From assembly GCF_004028635.1 (NCBI RefSeq), contig NZ_ML138678.1, positions 1 through 64,000 on the forward strand: a DNA stretch of 64,000 nucleotides, written 5' to 3'. Shown here piece after piece: positions 1-8,892 of this stretch; within the stretch, counting starts at the first letter, position 1, and the number at the start of each line of letters is the position of its first letter. The notes under the pieces were generated by a model. That model saw only the letters and a list, made by a program, of their open reading frames with translations. It was not told where the DNA came from and ran no database searches. The translations under genes were made by a program, and so were the position numbers. Source of the DNA: Streptomyces cyaneus (GTDB lineage: Bacteria > Actinomycetota > Actinomycetes > Streptomycetales > Streptomycetaceae).

Positions 1-300
1 CTGATGGCCGGAGACGGGGTATCAACATATCTGGCGTTGATTTTTGGCACGCTGTTGAGTTCTCAAGGAACGGACGCTTCCTTTGTACTCACCCTCTCGG
101 GCTTTCCTCCGGGCGCTTCCCTTCGGTGTTCCAAACTCTATCAGTGTTTTTCCGGCTCTCTGACCACCGTTCTGCGGACATGCAGAAGGTGACCCCGAGA
201 TAGGATCTGACAAGTTTGGGTGCTGCCAGGCCTGGACGCGTATCGCGTCGCTCAGCCCCAAGCAGGAGTACGACTGTACACGCGGCCGCGGAGCGGGTGC
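1..300 (-). promoter_or_regulatory. rRNA operon promoter and 5' leader (reads leftward out of the window)
   Basis: Read on the minus strand, the segment ending at position 1 matches what I remember of the leader before 16S rRNA in Streptomyces. It contains the TTGAGAACTCAA palindrome (about 57-68), a run AAAATCAACGCCAG and then TATGTTGATACCCCGTC. This leader is the conserved antitermination/RNase III processing region of rrn operons. The 16S gene itself would lie beyond the left edge. Promoters should sit upstream: a TAGAGT -10-like hexamer reads leftward at 140-135. The whole stretch also has lower GC than the neighbouring genes. No protein-coding sequence is credible here. Exact promoter positions are not certain. 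Confidence 0.72.
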
Positions 301-314
301 AAATCGGTTTGAGG

Positions 315-330
315 TATGGTCTAGACCACT
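315..330. promoter_or_regulatory. dre site (DasR operator) upstream of crr
   Basis: The 16-mer TATGGTCTAGACCACT holds a perfect 12-bp palindrome, TGGTCTAGACCA (317-328). It is a near-exact match to the published DasR responsive element consensus ACTGGTCTAGACCACT. In S. coelicolor the GntR-family repressor DasR, released by glucosamine-6-phosphate, controls PTS genes including crr-ptsI. The site lies 112 bases before the crr start and also close to the divergent rRNA leader. Confidence 0.9.
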
Positions 331-441
331 CCGAAGTGCTCGCGCGGAACCTGCACTTCATGTGACATACCCTGCTGAACAGTGTGCCGCCCGCACAGGC
401 AGCGACGGCCCATATCGATCTCCACCCCTGGGAGGCTTCCC

Positions 442-891
442 ATGACCACCGTGACGTCCCCACTGGCAGGACGCGCCGTCGGACTGGCATCCGTGCCGGA
501 TCCGGTCTTCTCCGGGGCCATGGTCGGCCCGGGCACCGCGATCGACCCAGTTCGTGAACCCTCCGAAGCCGTATCGCCCGTGGACGGAGTCATCGTCTCT
601 CTCCACCCGCACGCCTTTGTCGTTGTCGACGAGCAGGGGCACGGTGTGCTCACTCATCTCGGTATCGACACCGTGCAGCTCAACGGCGAGGGTTTCGAAC
701 TCCTCGTGAACAAGGGCGACACCGTGACGCGCGGCCAGGGCATCGTGCGCTGGAACCCGGTAGCCGTCGAGGCAGCCGGTAAGTCCCCGGTGTGCCCGAT
801 CGTGGCCCTCGAGGCCACGGCCGAGGCCCTCTCCGATCTGCGTGACGACGGCGATGTGAAGGCCGGCGACAGTCTCTTCCTCTGGAAGTGA
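442..891 (+). CDS. crr: PTS glucose-type enzyme IIA (IIA-Crr)
   Basis: Soluble phosphocarrier of the phosphoenolpyruvate sugar phosphotransferase system. It accepts phosphate from HPr and passes it to a membrane IIB/IIC pair; in Streptomyces it serves N-acetylglucosamine uptake. The 149-residue protein is a complete single IIA-Glc domain. The SLHPHAFVV segment carries the first active-site histidine (His57) and VLTHLGIDTVQL carries the phosphorylated one (His72). The ATG at 442 was chosen over an in-frame start at 382 because GGGAGGC lies just upstream and the family N-terminus begins here. ptsI follows 82 bases downstream on the same strand, and a dre operator precedes the gene. Confidence 0.95.
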   Translation: MTTVTSPLAGRAVGLASVPDPVFSGAMVGPGTAIDPVREPSEAVSPVDGVIVSLHPHAFVVVDEQGHGVLTHLGIDTVQLNGEGFELLVNKGDTVTRGQGIVRWNPVAVEAAGKSPVCPIVALEATAEALSDLRDDGDVKAGDSLFLWK

Positions 892-973
892 GGTCGGCGC
901 CGTCGTATGGCGGCAAGTAGGCACGACAACCACCGCGGCGGCGGGACCCGCCGCACTAACGGAGACGGGTGAG

Positions 974-2644
974 ATGGAGACAACGCTGCGAGGCGTCGGC
1001 GTGAGTCACGGTGTGGCGATCGGCGAGGTTCGGCACATGGGAACGGCGGTCCTCGAGCCGCCTGCCAAGCAGATTCCGGCCGAGGAAGCGGAGCGTGAAC
1101 AGGGGCGCGCTCGTAAGGCCGTGGAGGCTGTGGCAGCCGACCTGATGGCGCGCGGCAATCTGGCTGGGGGCGAAGCCCAGGCGGTGCTCGAGGCACAGGC
1201 CATGATGGCCCAGGACCCTGAGCTGATGGCGGATGTGGACCGGCGTATCGCCGTCGGCAGCACGGCCGAGCGCGCCGTGTACGACGCTTTCGCCGCGTAC
1301 CGCGAGCTGCTGGCGGGTGCCGGCGAGTACCTTGCCGGTCGCGTGGCTGACCTCGACGACGTGCGGAATCGTATCGTCGCTCGTCTGCTCGGGGTCCCGA
1401 TGCCGGGTGTCCCGGACAGCGACGAGCCCTATGTCCTTGTGGCGCGCGATCTCGCCCCGGCGGATACGGCCCTGCTGGACCCGACCCTCGTTCTCGGCTT
1501 TGTCACCGAGGAGGGCGGGCCGACCAGTCACAGCGCGATTCTGGCGAGGGCGCTCGGTGTGCCGGCCGTGGTCGCGCTGCCGGGTGCCGGTGAGCTCGCC
1601 GAGGGCACGGTCATCGCCGTGGACGGCAGCACCGGCGACATCTTCGTGAACCCGAGCGAGGAGAAGAAGGCGGAGCTGGAGGCGGCTGCGGCCGCGCGCA
1701 AGGCCGCGCTCGCGGCGTCGACGGGTCCGGGTGCCACCGCCGACGGCCACAAGGTGCCGCTGCTGGCCAATGTCGGGGGTCCGTCCGACGTCCCGGCCGC
1801 TGTTGAGGCGGGCGCTGAAGGTGTCGGTCTGTTCCGTACCGAGTTCCTCTTCCTCGACGACAGTAAGAAGGCGCCGTCGGAGGAGAAGCAGGTCGAGGCC
1901 TATCGGCAGGTTCTCGAGGCCTTCCCCGAGGGTCGTGTCGTCGTACGTGTGCTGGACGCGGGCGCGGACAAGCCGCTGGACTTCCTGACGCCGGCCGATG
2001 AGCCGAACCCGGCGCTGGGTGTGCGCGGTCTGCGGACGCTGTTGGACCACCCCGAGGTGCTGCGCACCCAGCTGACGGCACTGGCGAAGGCGGCGGAGGG
2101 GCTTCCCGTCTACCTCGAGGTCATGGCCCCGATGGTGGCGGACCGTGCCGATGCGAAGGCGTTCGCCGACGCGTGCCGTGCGGCCGGGCTGCAGGCGAAG
2201 TTCGGTGCGATGGTGGAGATTCCGTCGGCCGCGCTGCGGGCGCGTTCGATTCTGCAGGAGGTCGAGTTCCTGTCGCTGGGAACGAACGACCTCGCGCAGT
2301 ACACCTTCGCCGCAGACCGTCAGGTGGGTGCGGTGTCCCGGCTGCAGGACCCGTGGCAGCCCGCTCTGCTCGACTTGGTCGCGCTGTCCGCCGAGGCGGC
2401 GAAGGCCGAGGGCAAGAGCTGTGGCGTTTGTGGTGAGGCGGCGTCCGATCCGCTGCTGGCGTGTGTGCTGACCGGTCTGGGTGTGACCTCCCTGTCCATG
2501 GGTTCGGCGTCGATTCCCTATGTCCGGGCGACGCTGGCGAAGTACACGCTGGCGCAGTGCGAGCGTGCCGCTGCGGCTGCGCGGGCGACGGACAGCGCCG
2601 AGGAGGCGCGCAATGCGGCTCAGGCGGTGTTGTCCGGCGAGTAG
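974..2644 (+). CDS. ptsI: PTS enzyme I (phosphoenolpyruvate-protein phosphotransferase)
   Basis: Starts the PTS cascade by autophosphorylating from phosphoenolpyruvate and passing phosphate to HPr. The 556-residue protein has the usual length and order: HPr-binding/phosphohistidine half, then PEP-binding TIM barrel. The swivelling histidine is His186 in GGPTSHSAILAR. PEP-site signatures are EFLSLGTNDLAQYT and CGVCGEAASDP, the latter with the catalytic cysteine. The ATG at 974 follows GGAG at 961-964. It is probably co-transcribed with crr under DasR control. A strong hairpin lies just after the stop. ptsH is not in this window. Confidence 0.96.
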   Translation: METTLRGVGVSHGVAIGEVRHMGTAVLEPPAKQIPAEEAEREQGRARKAVEAVAADLMARGNLAGGEAQAVLEAQAMMAQDPELMADVDRRIAVGSTAERAVYDAFAAYRELLAGAGEYLAGRVADLDDVRNRIVARLLGVPMPGVPDSDEPYVLVARDLAPADTALLDPTLVLGFVTEEGGPTSHSAILARALGVPAVVALPGAGELAEGTVIAVDGSTGDIFVNPSEEKKAELEAAAAARKAALAASTGPGATADGHKVPLLANVGGPSDVPAAVEAGAEGVGLFRTEFLFLDDSKKAPSEEKQVEAYRQVLEAFPEGRVVVRVLDAGADKPLDFLTPADEPNPALGVRGLRTLLDHPEVLRTQLTALAKAAEGLPVYLEVMAPMVADRADAKAFADACRAAGLQAKFGAMVEIPSAALRARSILQEVEFLSLGTNDLAQYTFAADRQVGAVSRLQDPWQPALLDLVALSAEAAKAEGKSCGVCGEAASDPLLACVLTGLGVTSLSMGSASIPYVRATLAKYTLAQCERAAAAARATDSAEEARNAAQAVLSGE

Positions 2645-2675
2645 CCGATGCGGGACGGCCGGCACGCCGGTTTGT

Positions 2676-2709
2676 GAGGGGCGCTCCACCTGCGGGTGGG
2701 GCGCCCCTC
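2676..2709. terminator. Terminator hairpin after ptsI
   Basis: Two 15-base arms, GAGGGGCGCTCCACC (2676-2690) and GGTGGGGCGCCCCTC (2695-2709), pair with one G-U wobble around a TGCG loop. There is no U-tract, as is usual in Streptomyces. It lies between the convergent ptsI and the 2716-3609 gene, so it may serve both strands. Confidence 0.85.
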
Positions 2710-2715
2710 CGGCGT

Positions 2716-3609
2716 TCAGTGGTGGTGTCCCGGCGGCGCTTCCTCACTTCCGAGATCCGGTGGCACGCAGTAGTCGACGCCTGATTCCGGGGAGATGAGG
2801 TCGCCGGACTCGATGTCGGTGCAGTAGGCGTCGAATACCTCGCCCGCGGTGAGGGGTTCCAGCCCGTCTCCGCGCAGGCGCCATCCGTAGATACGGTCGG
2901 ATGTGTCGGGGGCGCTGGTCCGCATCACGAGTCCACCGGGGCTCTGGGTGGCGATGCCGAGGGCCAGGACGGTCGTGAACTCCAGGGCTTCGGCCTCGTC
3001 GAGGTGGGTGGCGCCCTGGGCGTCTTCGTCGGCGTGCAGGACCGCGACAAGTGTTTCCGGGGGCCCCGTGACGCTGCAGACGAGGTGTCGGTTGCCCGGC
3101 TGGGCCGTATCCAGGATGCGGACGAGGAGGTTCGATGCACGGGTGAAGGCCGCACGGCCGATGTCCTCGCCGCAGGTGGCGCAGGCGCCGAGTCGTGCCA
3201 GGAGTGTGGACGCGTACTCCCACGTGGCTTGTCGGACGGCTTCGTCGACGAGGGCCGGGACGAGGTCTGCGAGGGACTGGCCCTCGTAGGGGACGGTGGG
3301 TCCGGTGGCCGCGAGTTCGGCGGTGAAGCGGGTGCGGCTCGACGGGATGTCGGGGTCGAGGCCCGTTTCCGCGCAGAACTCGGCGTATTCGTCCGGGTCG
3401 AAGAGGGCGATCGTCGTATGGCTGCCTTGGGAGGCCCGTGTCCTGAGGAGGGCCTCCATCTGTTGCAGATAGATCTTGTGGTCGTCGAACGTGAAGCTGC
3501 GGTAGCGCCGCATGGCACGGAAATCGTGCTCGTCGGTCAGCAGGCCGATCGTGCCGGCGATCTCGCGGCGCAGGATGCGTCGCATCGTCTGGTGGTCGGT
3601 GTGCACCAT
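2716..3609 (-). CDS. Conserved Streptomyces protein of unknown function
   Basis: I do not recognise a named domain in this 297-residue protein. It is soluble, with no signal peptide or membrane segment. It is acidic and ends in a His-rich GHHH tail. A paired-cysteine motif, CATCGED, lies near the middle and could bind metal or be a remnant of a small zinc knuckle. The sequence looks conserved rather than random, with Streptomyces-like codon use throughout. The ATG at 3609 is preferred to the GTG at 3642 because GGGGGAG stands 5 bases before it. The gene converges on ptsI across a terminator hairpin. Confidence 0.8.
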   Translation of the reverse strand: MVHTDHQTMRRILRREIAGTIGLLTDEHDFRAMRRYRSFTFDDHKIYLQQMEALLRTRASQGSHTTIALFDPDEYAEFCAETGLDPDIPSSRTRFTAELAATGPTVPYEGQSLADLVPALVDEAVRQATWEYASTLLARLGACATCGEDIGRAAFTRASNLLVRILDTAQPGNRHLVCSVTGPPETLVAVLHADEDAQGATHLDEAEALEFTTVLALGIATQSPGGLVMRTSAPDTSDRIYGWRLRGDGLEPLTAGEVFDAYCTDIESGDLISPESGVDYCVPPDLGSEEAPPGHHH

Positions 3610-3757
3610 GTCTCCCCCTGTGCGCAGTCGATCAATGCTCACTCACAGTAACCGTGAGCACTGACAACGCCGTCTGTGCAAGGGGACAAAGAGCTGGGCA
3701 AGGCGAGCTCACGCAGGTCACAGCGGCTCCGACACCGTGACCTGCACATGACTCCCG

Positions 3758-5725
3758 TCAGGCTCGCTTGCGGGCGAGCTGCTCGTAGAAGTGCAGAAGG
3801 TCGAGGTTGTCGATGGAGCCCGGGTTGACTGCCTTTTCCAGCGGTGTGCCCTGGAGAAGGCGCTTGACCGGGACCTCGATGCGCTTGCCGGTGAGGGTGT
3901 GTGGGACGCCGGGGACCTCGATGATCTCGTCTGGGACGTGACGTGGTGAGAGCTGTTCGCGGATGGTCTGCTTGATTCGGCTCAGGAGGGTCTCGTCGAG
4001 CACGGCTCCGGGGGCCAGGTGCACGAACAAGGGCATCCAGTAGCCGCCGTCGGGCTGCTCGATGCCGATGACGAGGGATTCCTTGATCTCGGGGAGGCGC
4101 TCCACGGCTTCGTAGATGTCGGCCGAACCCATGCGCACGCCCTGGCGGTTGAGTGTCGAGTCGGAGCGTCCGTGGATGACGACGGAGCCGCGTGAGGTGA
4201 CGGTGATCCAGTCGCCGTGGCGCCATACGGCGGGGTATGTGTCGAAATAGCTGTCGTGGTACCGGCTGCCGTCGGGGTCGTTCCAGAAGTAGATCGGCAT
4301 GGACGGCATGGGGTTGGTGACGACGAGCTCGCCCACCTCGTCGACGAGGGGTTTGCCGCTGGGGTCCCAGGACTGCAGGTCGGTGCCCAGGCTGGGCGCT
4401 TGGAGCTCGCCGACGTACACCGGCAGGGTGGGCACGGCTCCAGCGAAGCAGGAGCACACGTCCGTGCCGCCGCTGACGGAGGCGATCCAGAGGTCGTCGC
4501 GGACCTCGTCGTGCAGCCAGCGGAACCCGTCGGGCGGCAGGGGTGAGCCGGTGGTGGCGACGCACTGCACCTTGGTGAGGTCGAAGTCGCGTGCAGGGTG
4601 CACGTCGGCCTTGCGGCAGGCCATGACGTACGCGGCCGAGGTGCCGTAGAGGGTGGCTCCCGTGCGTTCGGCGACTCGCCATTGGGCGCCCGTGTCGGGA
4701 TAGCCCGGGCTGCCGTCGTAGAGGACGATCGTGGTGCCGGTGAGGAGGCCGGAGACGAGGAAGTTCCACATCATCCAGCCCGTCGACGTGTACCAGAAGA
4801 AGCGGTCTTCGGGGCCCAGGTCGCAGTGCAGGCCGAGTTGTTTGAGGTGCTCGACGAGGATGCCGCCCTGGGACTGGACGATGGCCTTGGGGAGGCCGGT
4901 GGTGCCGGAGGAGTAGAGCACCCACAGGGGGTGGTCGAAGGGCACCTGGTCGAAGACGGGTTCCTCGTCGGCGGCGGTGAGGGCCGACCACTCCAGTGCG
5001 CCTTCGGGGGCCTCGGTGCCGAGCAGGGGAATGTGCACCACGGCGCGCAGGGTGGGCAGCTCGCGGCGCAGTTCGGCGACGGTGTCGCGGCGGTCGTGCT
5101 CCTTGCCGCCGTAGCGGTAGCCGTCGACGGTGAACAGGACGACCGGTTCGACCTGCTGGAAGCGGTCGAGGACGCTGCGGGCGCCGAAGTCGGGGGCGCA
5201 GGAGGTCCATACGCCGCCGACTGCGGCGGTGGCGAGGAGGGCGACGACGGCCTGCGGGATGTTCGGGAGGTAGCCGCTGACGCGGTCTCCGGGGCGTACG
5301 CCGAGGGCGCGCAGCTCGGCGGCGAGGGAGCCGACCTGGCGGCGTAGCTCGGACCAGGTCACGGGGCTGGGCTGGTGGGATTCGTCGACGTACAGGAGGG
5401 CGGGTTCCTCAGCACGGGTCGCGGCGGCGCGCAGGGCGTGCTCGGCGTAGTTCAGGGCCGCGCCGGGGAACCACTCGGCGCCGGGCATCGAGCGGTCGCC
5501 CAGCACGCGCGCGTAGGGGGTGGAGAAGCGTACGTCGAACCACTCCGTGACGGCTTTCCAGAAAGTGTCCAGCTCGTCGACCGACCAGCGGTGCAGGGCC
5601 GCGTAGCCGCCCTCGGCGGGTGCGCCGTGGCTTTCGGCGGCCCAAGCCTGGAACTTGCTGACCCGAGCCTGGGCGATGCGTTCCGGATCTGGCTGCCAGA
5701 GCGGCTGGGGGTTCACGGTCGACAT
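3758..5725 (-). CDS. Acetoacetyl-CoA synthetase (acetoacetate-CoA ligase)
   Basis: ATP-dependent AMP-forming ligase that activates acetoacetate with CoA. This links ketone-body-like intermediates to polyhydroxybutyrate, isoprenoid or central metabolism. The protein is 655 residues, typical for this family and longer than most acyl-CoA synthetases. The adenylation motif LYSSGTTGLPKAIVQ and later SGGTDVCSCF are visible; VPHTLTGKRIEVPVKRLL near the end carries the conserved C-terminal lysine. The ATG at 5725 follows GGGAG about 9 bases upstream. It is divergent from the GH31 gene across about 210 bases that contain a direct repeat of TTGAACGGCA near 5880-5900. Confidence 0.93.
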   Translation of the reverse strand: MSTVNPQPLWQPDPERIAQARVSKFQAWAAESHGAPAEGGYAALHRWSVDELDTFWKAVTEWFDVRFSTPYARVLGDRSMPGAEWFPGAALNYAEHALRAAATRAEEPALLYVDESHQPSPVTWSELRRQVGSLAAELRALGVRPGDRVSGYLPNIPQAVVALLATAAVGGVWTSCAPDFGARSVLDRFQQVEPVVLFTVDGYRYGGKEHDRRDTVAELRRELPTLRAVVHIPLLGTEAPEGALEWSALTAADEEPVFDQVPFDHPLWVLYSSGTTGLPKAIVQSQGGILVEHLKQLGLHCDLGPEDRFFWYTSTGWMMWNFLVSGLLTGTTIVLYDGSPGYPDTGAQWRVAERTGATLYGTSAAYVMACRKADVHPARDFDLTKVQCVATTGSPLPPDGFRWLHDEVRDDLWIASVSGGTDVCSCFAGAVPTLPVYVGELQAPSLGTDLQSWDPSGKPLVDEVGELVVTNPMPSMPIYFWNDPDGSRYHDSYFDTYPAVWRHGDWITVTSRGSVVIHGRSDSTLNRQGVRMGSADIYEAVERLPEIKESLVIGIEQPDGGYWMPLFVHLAPGAVLDETLLSRIKQTIREQLSPRHVPDEIIEVPGVPHTLTGKRIEVPVKRLLQGTPLEKAVNPGSIDNLDLLHFYEQLARKRA

Positions 5726-5936
5726 GGGGCGGCTCCCGGACTGTGCGCGTCGTGTGCGTCCTCCGCGCACGGCGGGGTGTGCGCGTGACGCGGATGACAC
5801 GGACGATGCCATGTGATCGACTTCTGCACCAGGGTGCGCCCCACACAGTCCGTGTCGTGAAGATGTGGTCCCGGCACAGGTGAACGGCAGTTGAACGGCA
5901 CGCGTGTGTGGGGCGGTCAATGGCAGGCTGAGCAGC

Positions 5937-8303
5937 ATGGACGGTCGTGACCTGGTGCGTTCGATGAAGGTGGTCGGTTCTGTGGGAGCGGCCCAGGGGT
6001 TGCGTACCGTACGGGCGGCGTGGCGCCGGAGGCGTGTCGACGCCGCGGGGTTGCCGCCTCGGGGCGCCGAGCGGGCTCGGGTGCCCGGGCCCGTGCAGGA
6101 GGTGCGGCCCGGTCCGGGCGGCGGTGTCATCCGGTTCAGCCGGTCCGAGCTGCGCATCACCGTCGCCGCGAACGGCGCCGTCTTCTGGGGCTGGGACGGG
6201 GCAGCTCCCGAACCGTCGTACGCGCTCGCGGGCCGCTGCCCGGAACCGGATCCCCGGGCGATGCTGGAGCCCGACAAGGACGGTGGCTGGCGGGTCGTGG
6301 CCGAGCGGGTGACCCTCGTCATCTCGCGGCACGGCACGGTGGAGGTGCAAACGCCCGGTGGAGTGACGCTCCGCCGTGATCTGCCGCCGCGTTGGTGGGA
6401 GCCCGTGGACGGTGGGGCGGCACGGTGGATGCAGCGGTCGGAGGTGGCCGCGGACGCACGCTTCTTCGGGCTCGGGGGACGGGCGTCGGGGCCTCGGCTG
6501 AAAGACGGAAAGTACCGGCTGTGGAACACCGACCCCGGCCGCGCCTTCGGCCCTGGCGACGACCCCCTGTACATCACCATGCCCGTGCAGCTGGTGGTGG
6601 CCGATGCGGGCACTCACCTGATGTTCCACGACACGTCGTGGGACGGCACGGTGACGCTGCGGCAGGGCGAGGAAGGTGCCGGCTCAGGGCATGACCGGGC
6701 GGGGACCAGCGAACTGCGGATGGACGGCGGTCCGCTGCGCTGCTGGGTGATGGTGGGCACTCCCGCGCGCGTGCTGCTCGTCTGGGCGTCTCTCACCGGT
6801 GCGGCGGCACTGCCGCCCGCGTGGGCGCTGGGGCACCATCACGCGCGGTGGGGCTTCGGCAGCGAGCAGGAGGTGCGGCGGATCGCTTCGGGCTACCAGG
6901 AGCGGGACCTGCCGCTGGACGCGGTCCATCTGGACATCGACCACTACGACGAGCACCAGGTGTTCACGGTCGACCAGGAGGGCTTCCCCAAGCTGCCGCA
7001 GCTCGCCGAGGAGTTGCGGCGGGACGGCATCCGCCTGGTGTCGATCGTCGACCCTGCGGTCAAGGCCGCGCCGGGCAATGCCGTGTACGACAGCGGGACG
7101 GCCGAAGACGCGTTCGTCAGGGACGCCTCGGGGCAGCTCGTGCGGGGAGTGGTCTGGCCCGGGGAGGCGGTCTTCCCGGACTTCACGCACGCGCGCGTGC
7201 GGCAGTGGTGGGGTGGCCTCTACGAGGAGCGGCTGGCACAGGGGTTCTCGGGTTTCTGGCATGACATGAACGAGCCGACCTCGTTCGCCGCCTTCGGGGA
7301 GTCGACGCTGCCGCGTTCGGCCCGGCACTCCCTCGAGGGGCGGGGCGGTGACCATCGGGAGACGCACAACGTCTATGGCCTGTGCATGGCGAGGGCAGGC
7401 TACGAGGGCGTTCGCGAACTGGCGCCCGAGGAGCGGCCCTTCGTCTTCTCGCGCTCCGGATGGGCCGGCATGCAGCGCTACGGGGGGACCTGGTCCGGGG
7501 ACGTGGCCACGGGCTGGCCCGGGCTGCGAGCGTCGCTGTCGCTGGTGATGGGGCTCGGGCTGTGCGGGGTGCCGTACTCGGGGCCGGACGTCGGCGGCTT
7601 CGACGGGAGTCCGGCGCCGGAGTTGTATCTGCGGTGGTTCCAGTTGGCCGCGTATCTACCGCTGTTCCGCACGCACGCGAGTCTGCGCGCGGGGCGCAGG
7701 GAACCGTGGGAATTCGGCTCCGAGGTGCTGGAGCACGCGCGCGTAGCGCTCGTCGAGCGTCGGAGGCTGCTGCCGTACTTCGTGACGCTGGCGCATCTGG
7801 CCCGGCACACCGGGGCGCCTTATGTACGTCCGCTGTGGTGGTCGGCGCCCGACGACCGCGCGCTGCGCGACTGTGAGGATGCGTTTCTGCTGGGCGACTG
7901 CCTTCTGATCGCGCCGGTGCTGGATCCGGGAGCGGACCGGCGAGCGGTACAGCTGCCCCGCGGACGCTGGTACGACACGGCGACGGAGCAGGTGTACGAG
8001 GGGCCGGGGCAGGTTCTCGTCGACGCACCCCTGTCTCGGATCCCGGTGCTCGCGCGCTCGGGCGCCGTCGTCCCCGTACGAGGGGACGACGGCGGGCTGG
8101 AACTGGAGGTGTGGGCGCCCGCCCAGGGACGTACCGGGGGCGGGCTGGTGGTGCCGGATGCGGGTGACGGCTGGGACGAACCGGAGATCGAGCGTTACGT
8201 CACCCGCTGGGAGGGCCGGAAGCTGGTCGTCGAGCGGGAGCTTGATGACGGCGTGATCCCGTCACCTCATCCGGTGCGCATACGAGGGCTCGGCGAGCGT
8301 TGA
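5937..8303 (+). CDS. GH31 family alpha-glucosidase
   Basis: Retaining glycoside hydrolase that cleaves alpha-linked glucose or xylose residues. The 788-residue protein has an N-terminal beta-sandwich, then the TIM barrel. The nucleophile is in GFWHDMNEPTSF (Asp about 443) and the acid/base aspartate in TWSGDVATGW (about 522); substrate-site HARWGFG and DIDHYDEHQVFTVD are typical of the family. There is no signal peptide, so it probably acts inside the cell on imported oligosaccharides. The start is uncertain: ATG 5937 fits the family N-terminus, but the upstream ribosome-binding match is weak. The stop lies 2 bases from the convergent Nudix stop. Confidence 0.93.
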   Translation: MDGRDLVRSMKVVGSVGAAQGLRTVRAAWRRRRVDAAGLPPRGAERARVPGPVQEVRPGPGGGVIRFSRSELRITVAANGAVFWGWDGAAPEPSYALAGRCPEPDPRAMLEPDKDGGWRVVAERVTLVISRHGTVEVQTPGGVTLRRDLPPRWWEPVDGGAARWMQRSEVAADARFFGLGGRASGPRLKDGKYRLWNTDPGRAFGPGDDPLYITMPVQLVVADAGTHLMFHDTSWDGTVTLRQGEEGAGSGHDRAGTSELRMDGGPLRCWVMVGTPARVLLVWASLTGAAALPPAWALGHHHARWGFGSEQEVRRIASGYQERDLPLDAVHLDIDHYDEHQVFTVDQEGFPKLPQLAEELRRDGIRLVSIVDPAVKAAPGNAVYDSGTAEDAFVRDASGQLVRGVVWPGEAVFPDFTHARVRQWWGGLYEERLAQGFSGFWHDMNEPTSFAAFGESTLPRSARHSLEGRGGDHRETHNVYGLCMARAGYEGVRELAPEERPFVFSRSGWAGMQRYGGTWSGDVATGWPGLRASLSLVMGLGLCGVPYSGPDVGGFDGSPAPELYLRWFQLAAYLPLFRTHASLRAGRREPWEFGSEVLEHARVALVERRRLLPYFVTLAHLARHTGAPYVRPLWWSAPDDRALRDCEDAFLLGDCLLIAPVLDPGADRRAVQLPRGRWYDTATEQVYEGPGQVLVDAPLSRIPVLARSGAVVPVRGDDGGLELEVWAPAQGRTGGGLVVPDAGDGWDEPEIERYVTRWEGRKLVVERELDDGVIPSPHPVRIRGLGER

Positions 8304-8305
8304 GG

Positions 8306-8842
8306 TCAGACGTAGCGGCCCTCGAAGAACGCCCGGACGGCCAGCGTGTGCAGCGGGAAGGCCAGTTCCTCCGGCCTGCGCAGGAGGTGCCAGCCTTCGG
8401 TCTCGTCCGTGGCGGCCGACGTCGGCAGGCGGTCGGCGGGCCGTTCCGGCAGGAGGCCGAACAGCAGCAGATGCCCGTCGGGAGAGCTCATCGCGTCGAC
8501 GAGGCGTACGTCGCGGCCGGCCGCATCGATGCCGGTCTCTTCCTTGAGTTCGCGGACGACGGCCTGCCGCCAGTCCTCACGGTCGTCGATGTAGCCGCCG
8601 GGCAGGGCGATGCCTCCGCGCGCGGGGGCAACGGTTCGGGTGATGACGACCAGGGCGGTGCCCTTCGTGTCGTACACGGGCTGGAGTGCGATCGCTACCG
8701 GAAGCGGGTTGCGGTAAGCCACGGTGCCGCACGCCGGGCAGGTGCGGGGCCAGCCGGAGACGCCCTCTCCGTAGGGCGCGCCGCAGCTCGAACAATGGGA
8801 GTCTGCAGCGGAGTTGGGGGCGGAGTGCTGAGTTTCGGACAC
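8306..8842 (-). CDS. Nudix hydrolase with N-terminal zinc ribbon
   Basis: Pyrophosphohydrolase of nucleoside-diphosphate-X compounds. The 178-residue protein begins with a zinc ribbon (CSSC near residue 17 and CPAC near 34), followed by the complete Nudix box GYIDDREDWRQAVVRELKEE with the metal-binding REXXEE core. The zinc ribbon plus Nudix arrangement resembles NADH-pyrophosphatase-like and ADP-ribose-hydrolase-like members. The substrate cannot be fixed from sequence. The gene is tail-to-tail with the GH31 gene. Confidence 0.9.
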   Translation of the reverse strand: MSETQHSAPNSAADSHCSSCGAPYGEGVSGWPRTCPACGTVAYRNPLPVAIALQPVYDTKGTALVVITRTVAPARGGIALPGGYIDDREDWRQAVVRELKEETGIDAAGRDVRLVDAMSSPDGHLLLFGLLPERPADRLPTSAATDETEGWHLLRRPEELAFPLHTLAVRAFFEGRYV

Positions 8843-8892
8843 GCGGCGGACTGTATCCGATCAGTGGAAGGGCGTCTTCCGGGGGCCGGTCA

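Noticed and set aside
3758..6613. 951-residue minus-strand reading frame
   Set aside because: Only the part from 5725 down matches acetoacetyl-CoA synthetase. The upstream extension has no homology and overlaps the GH31 gene.
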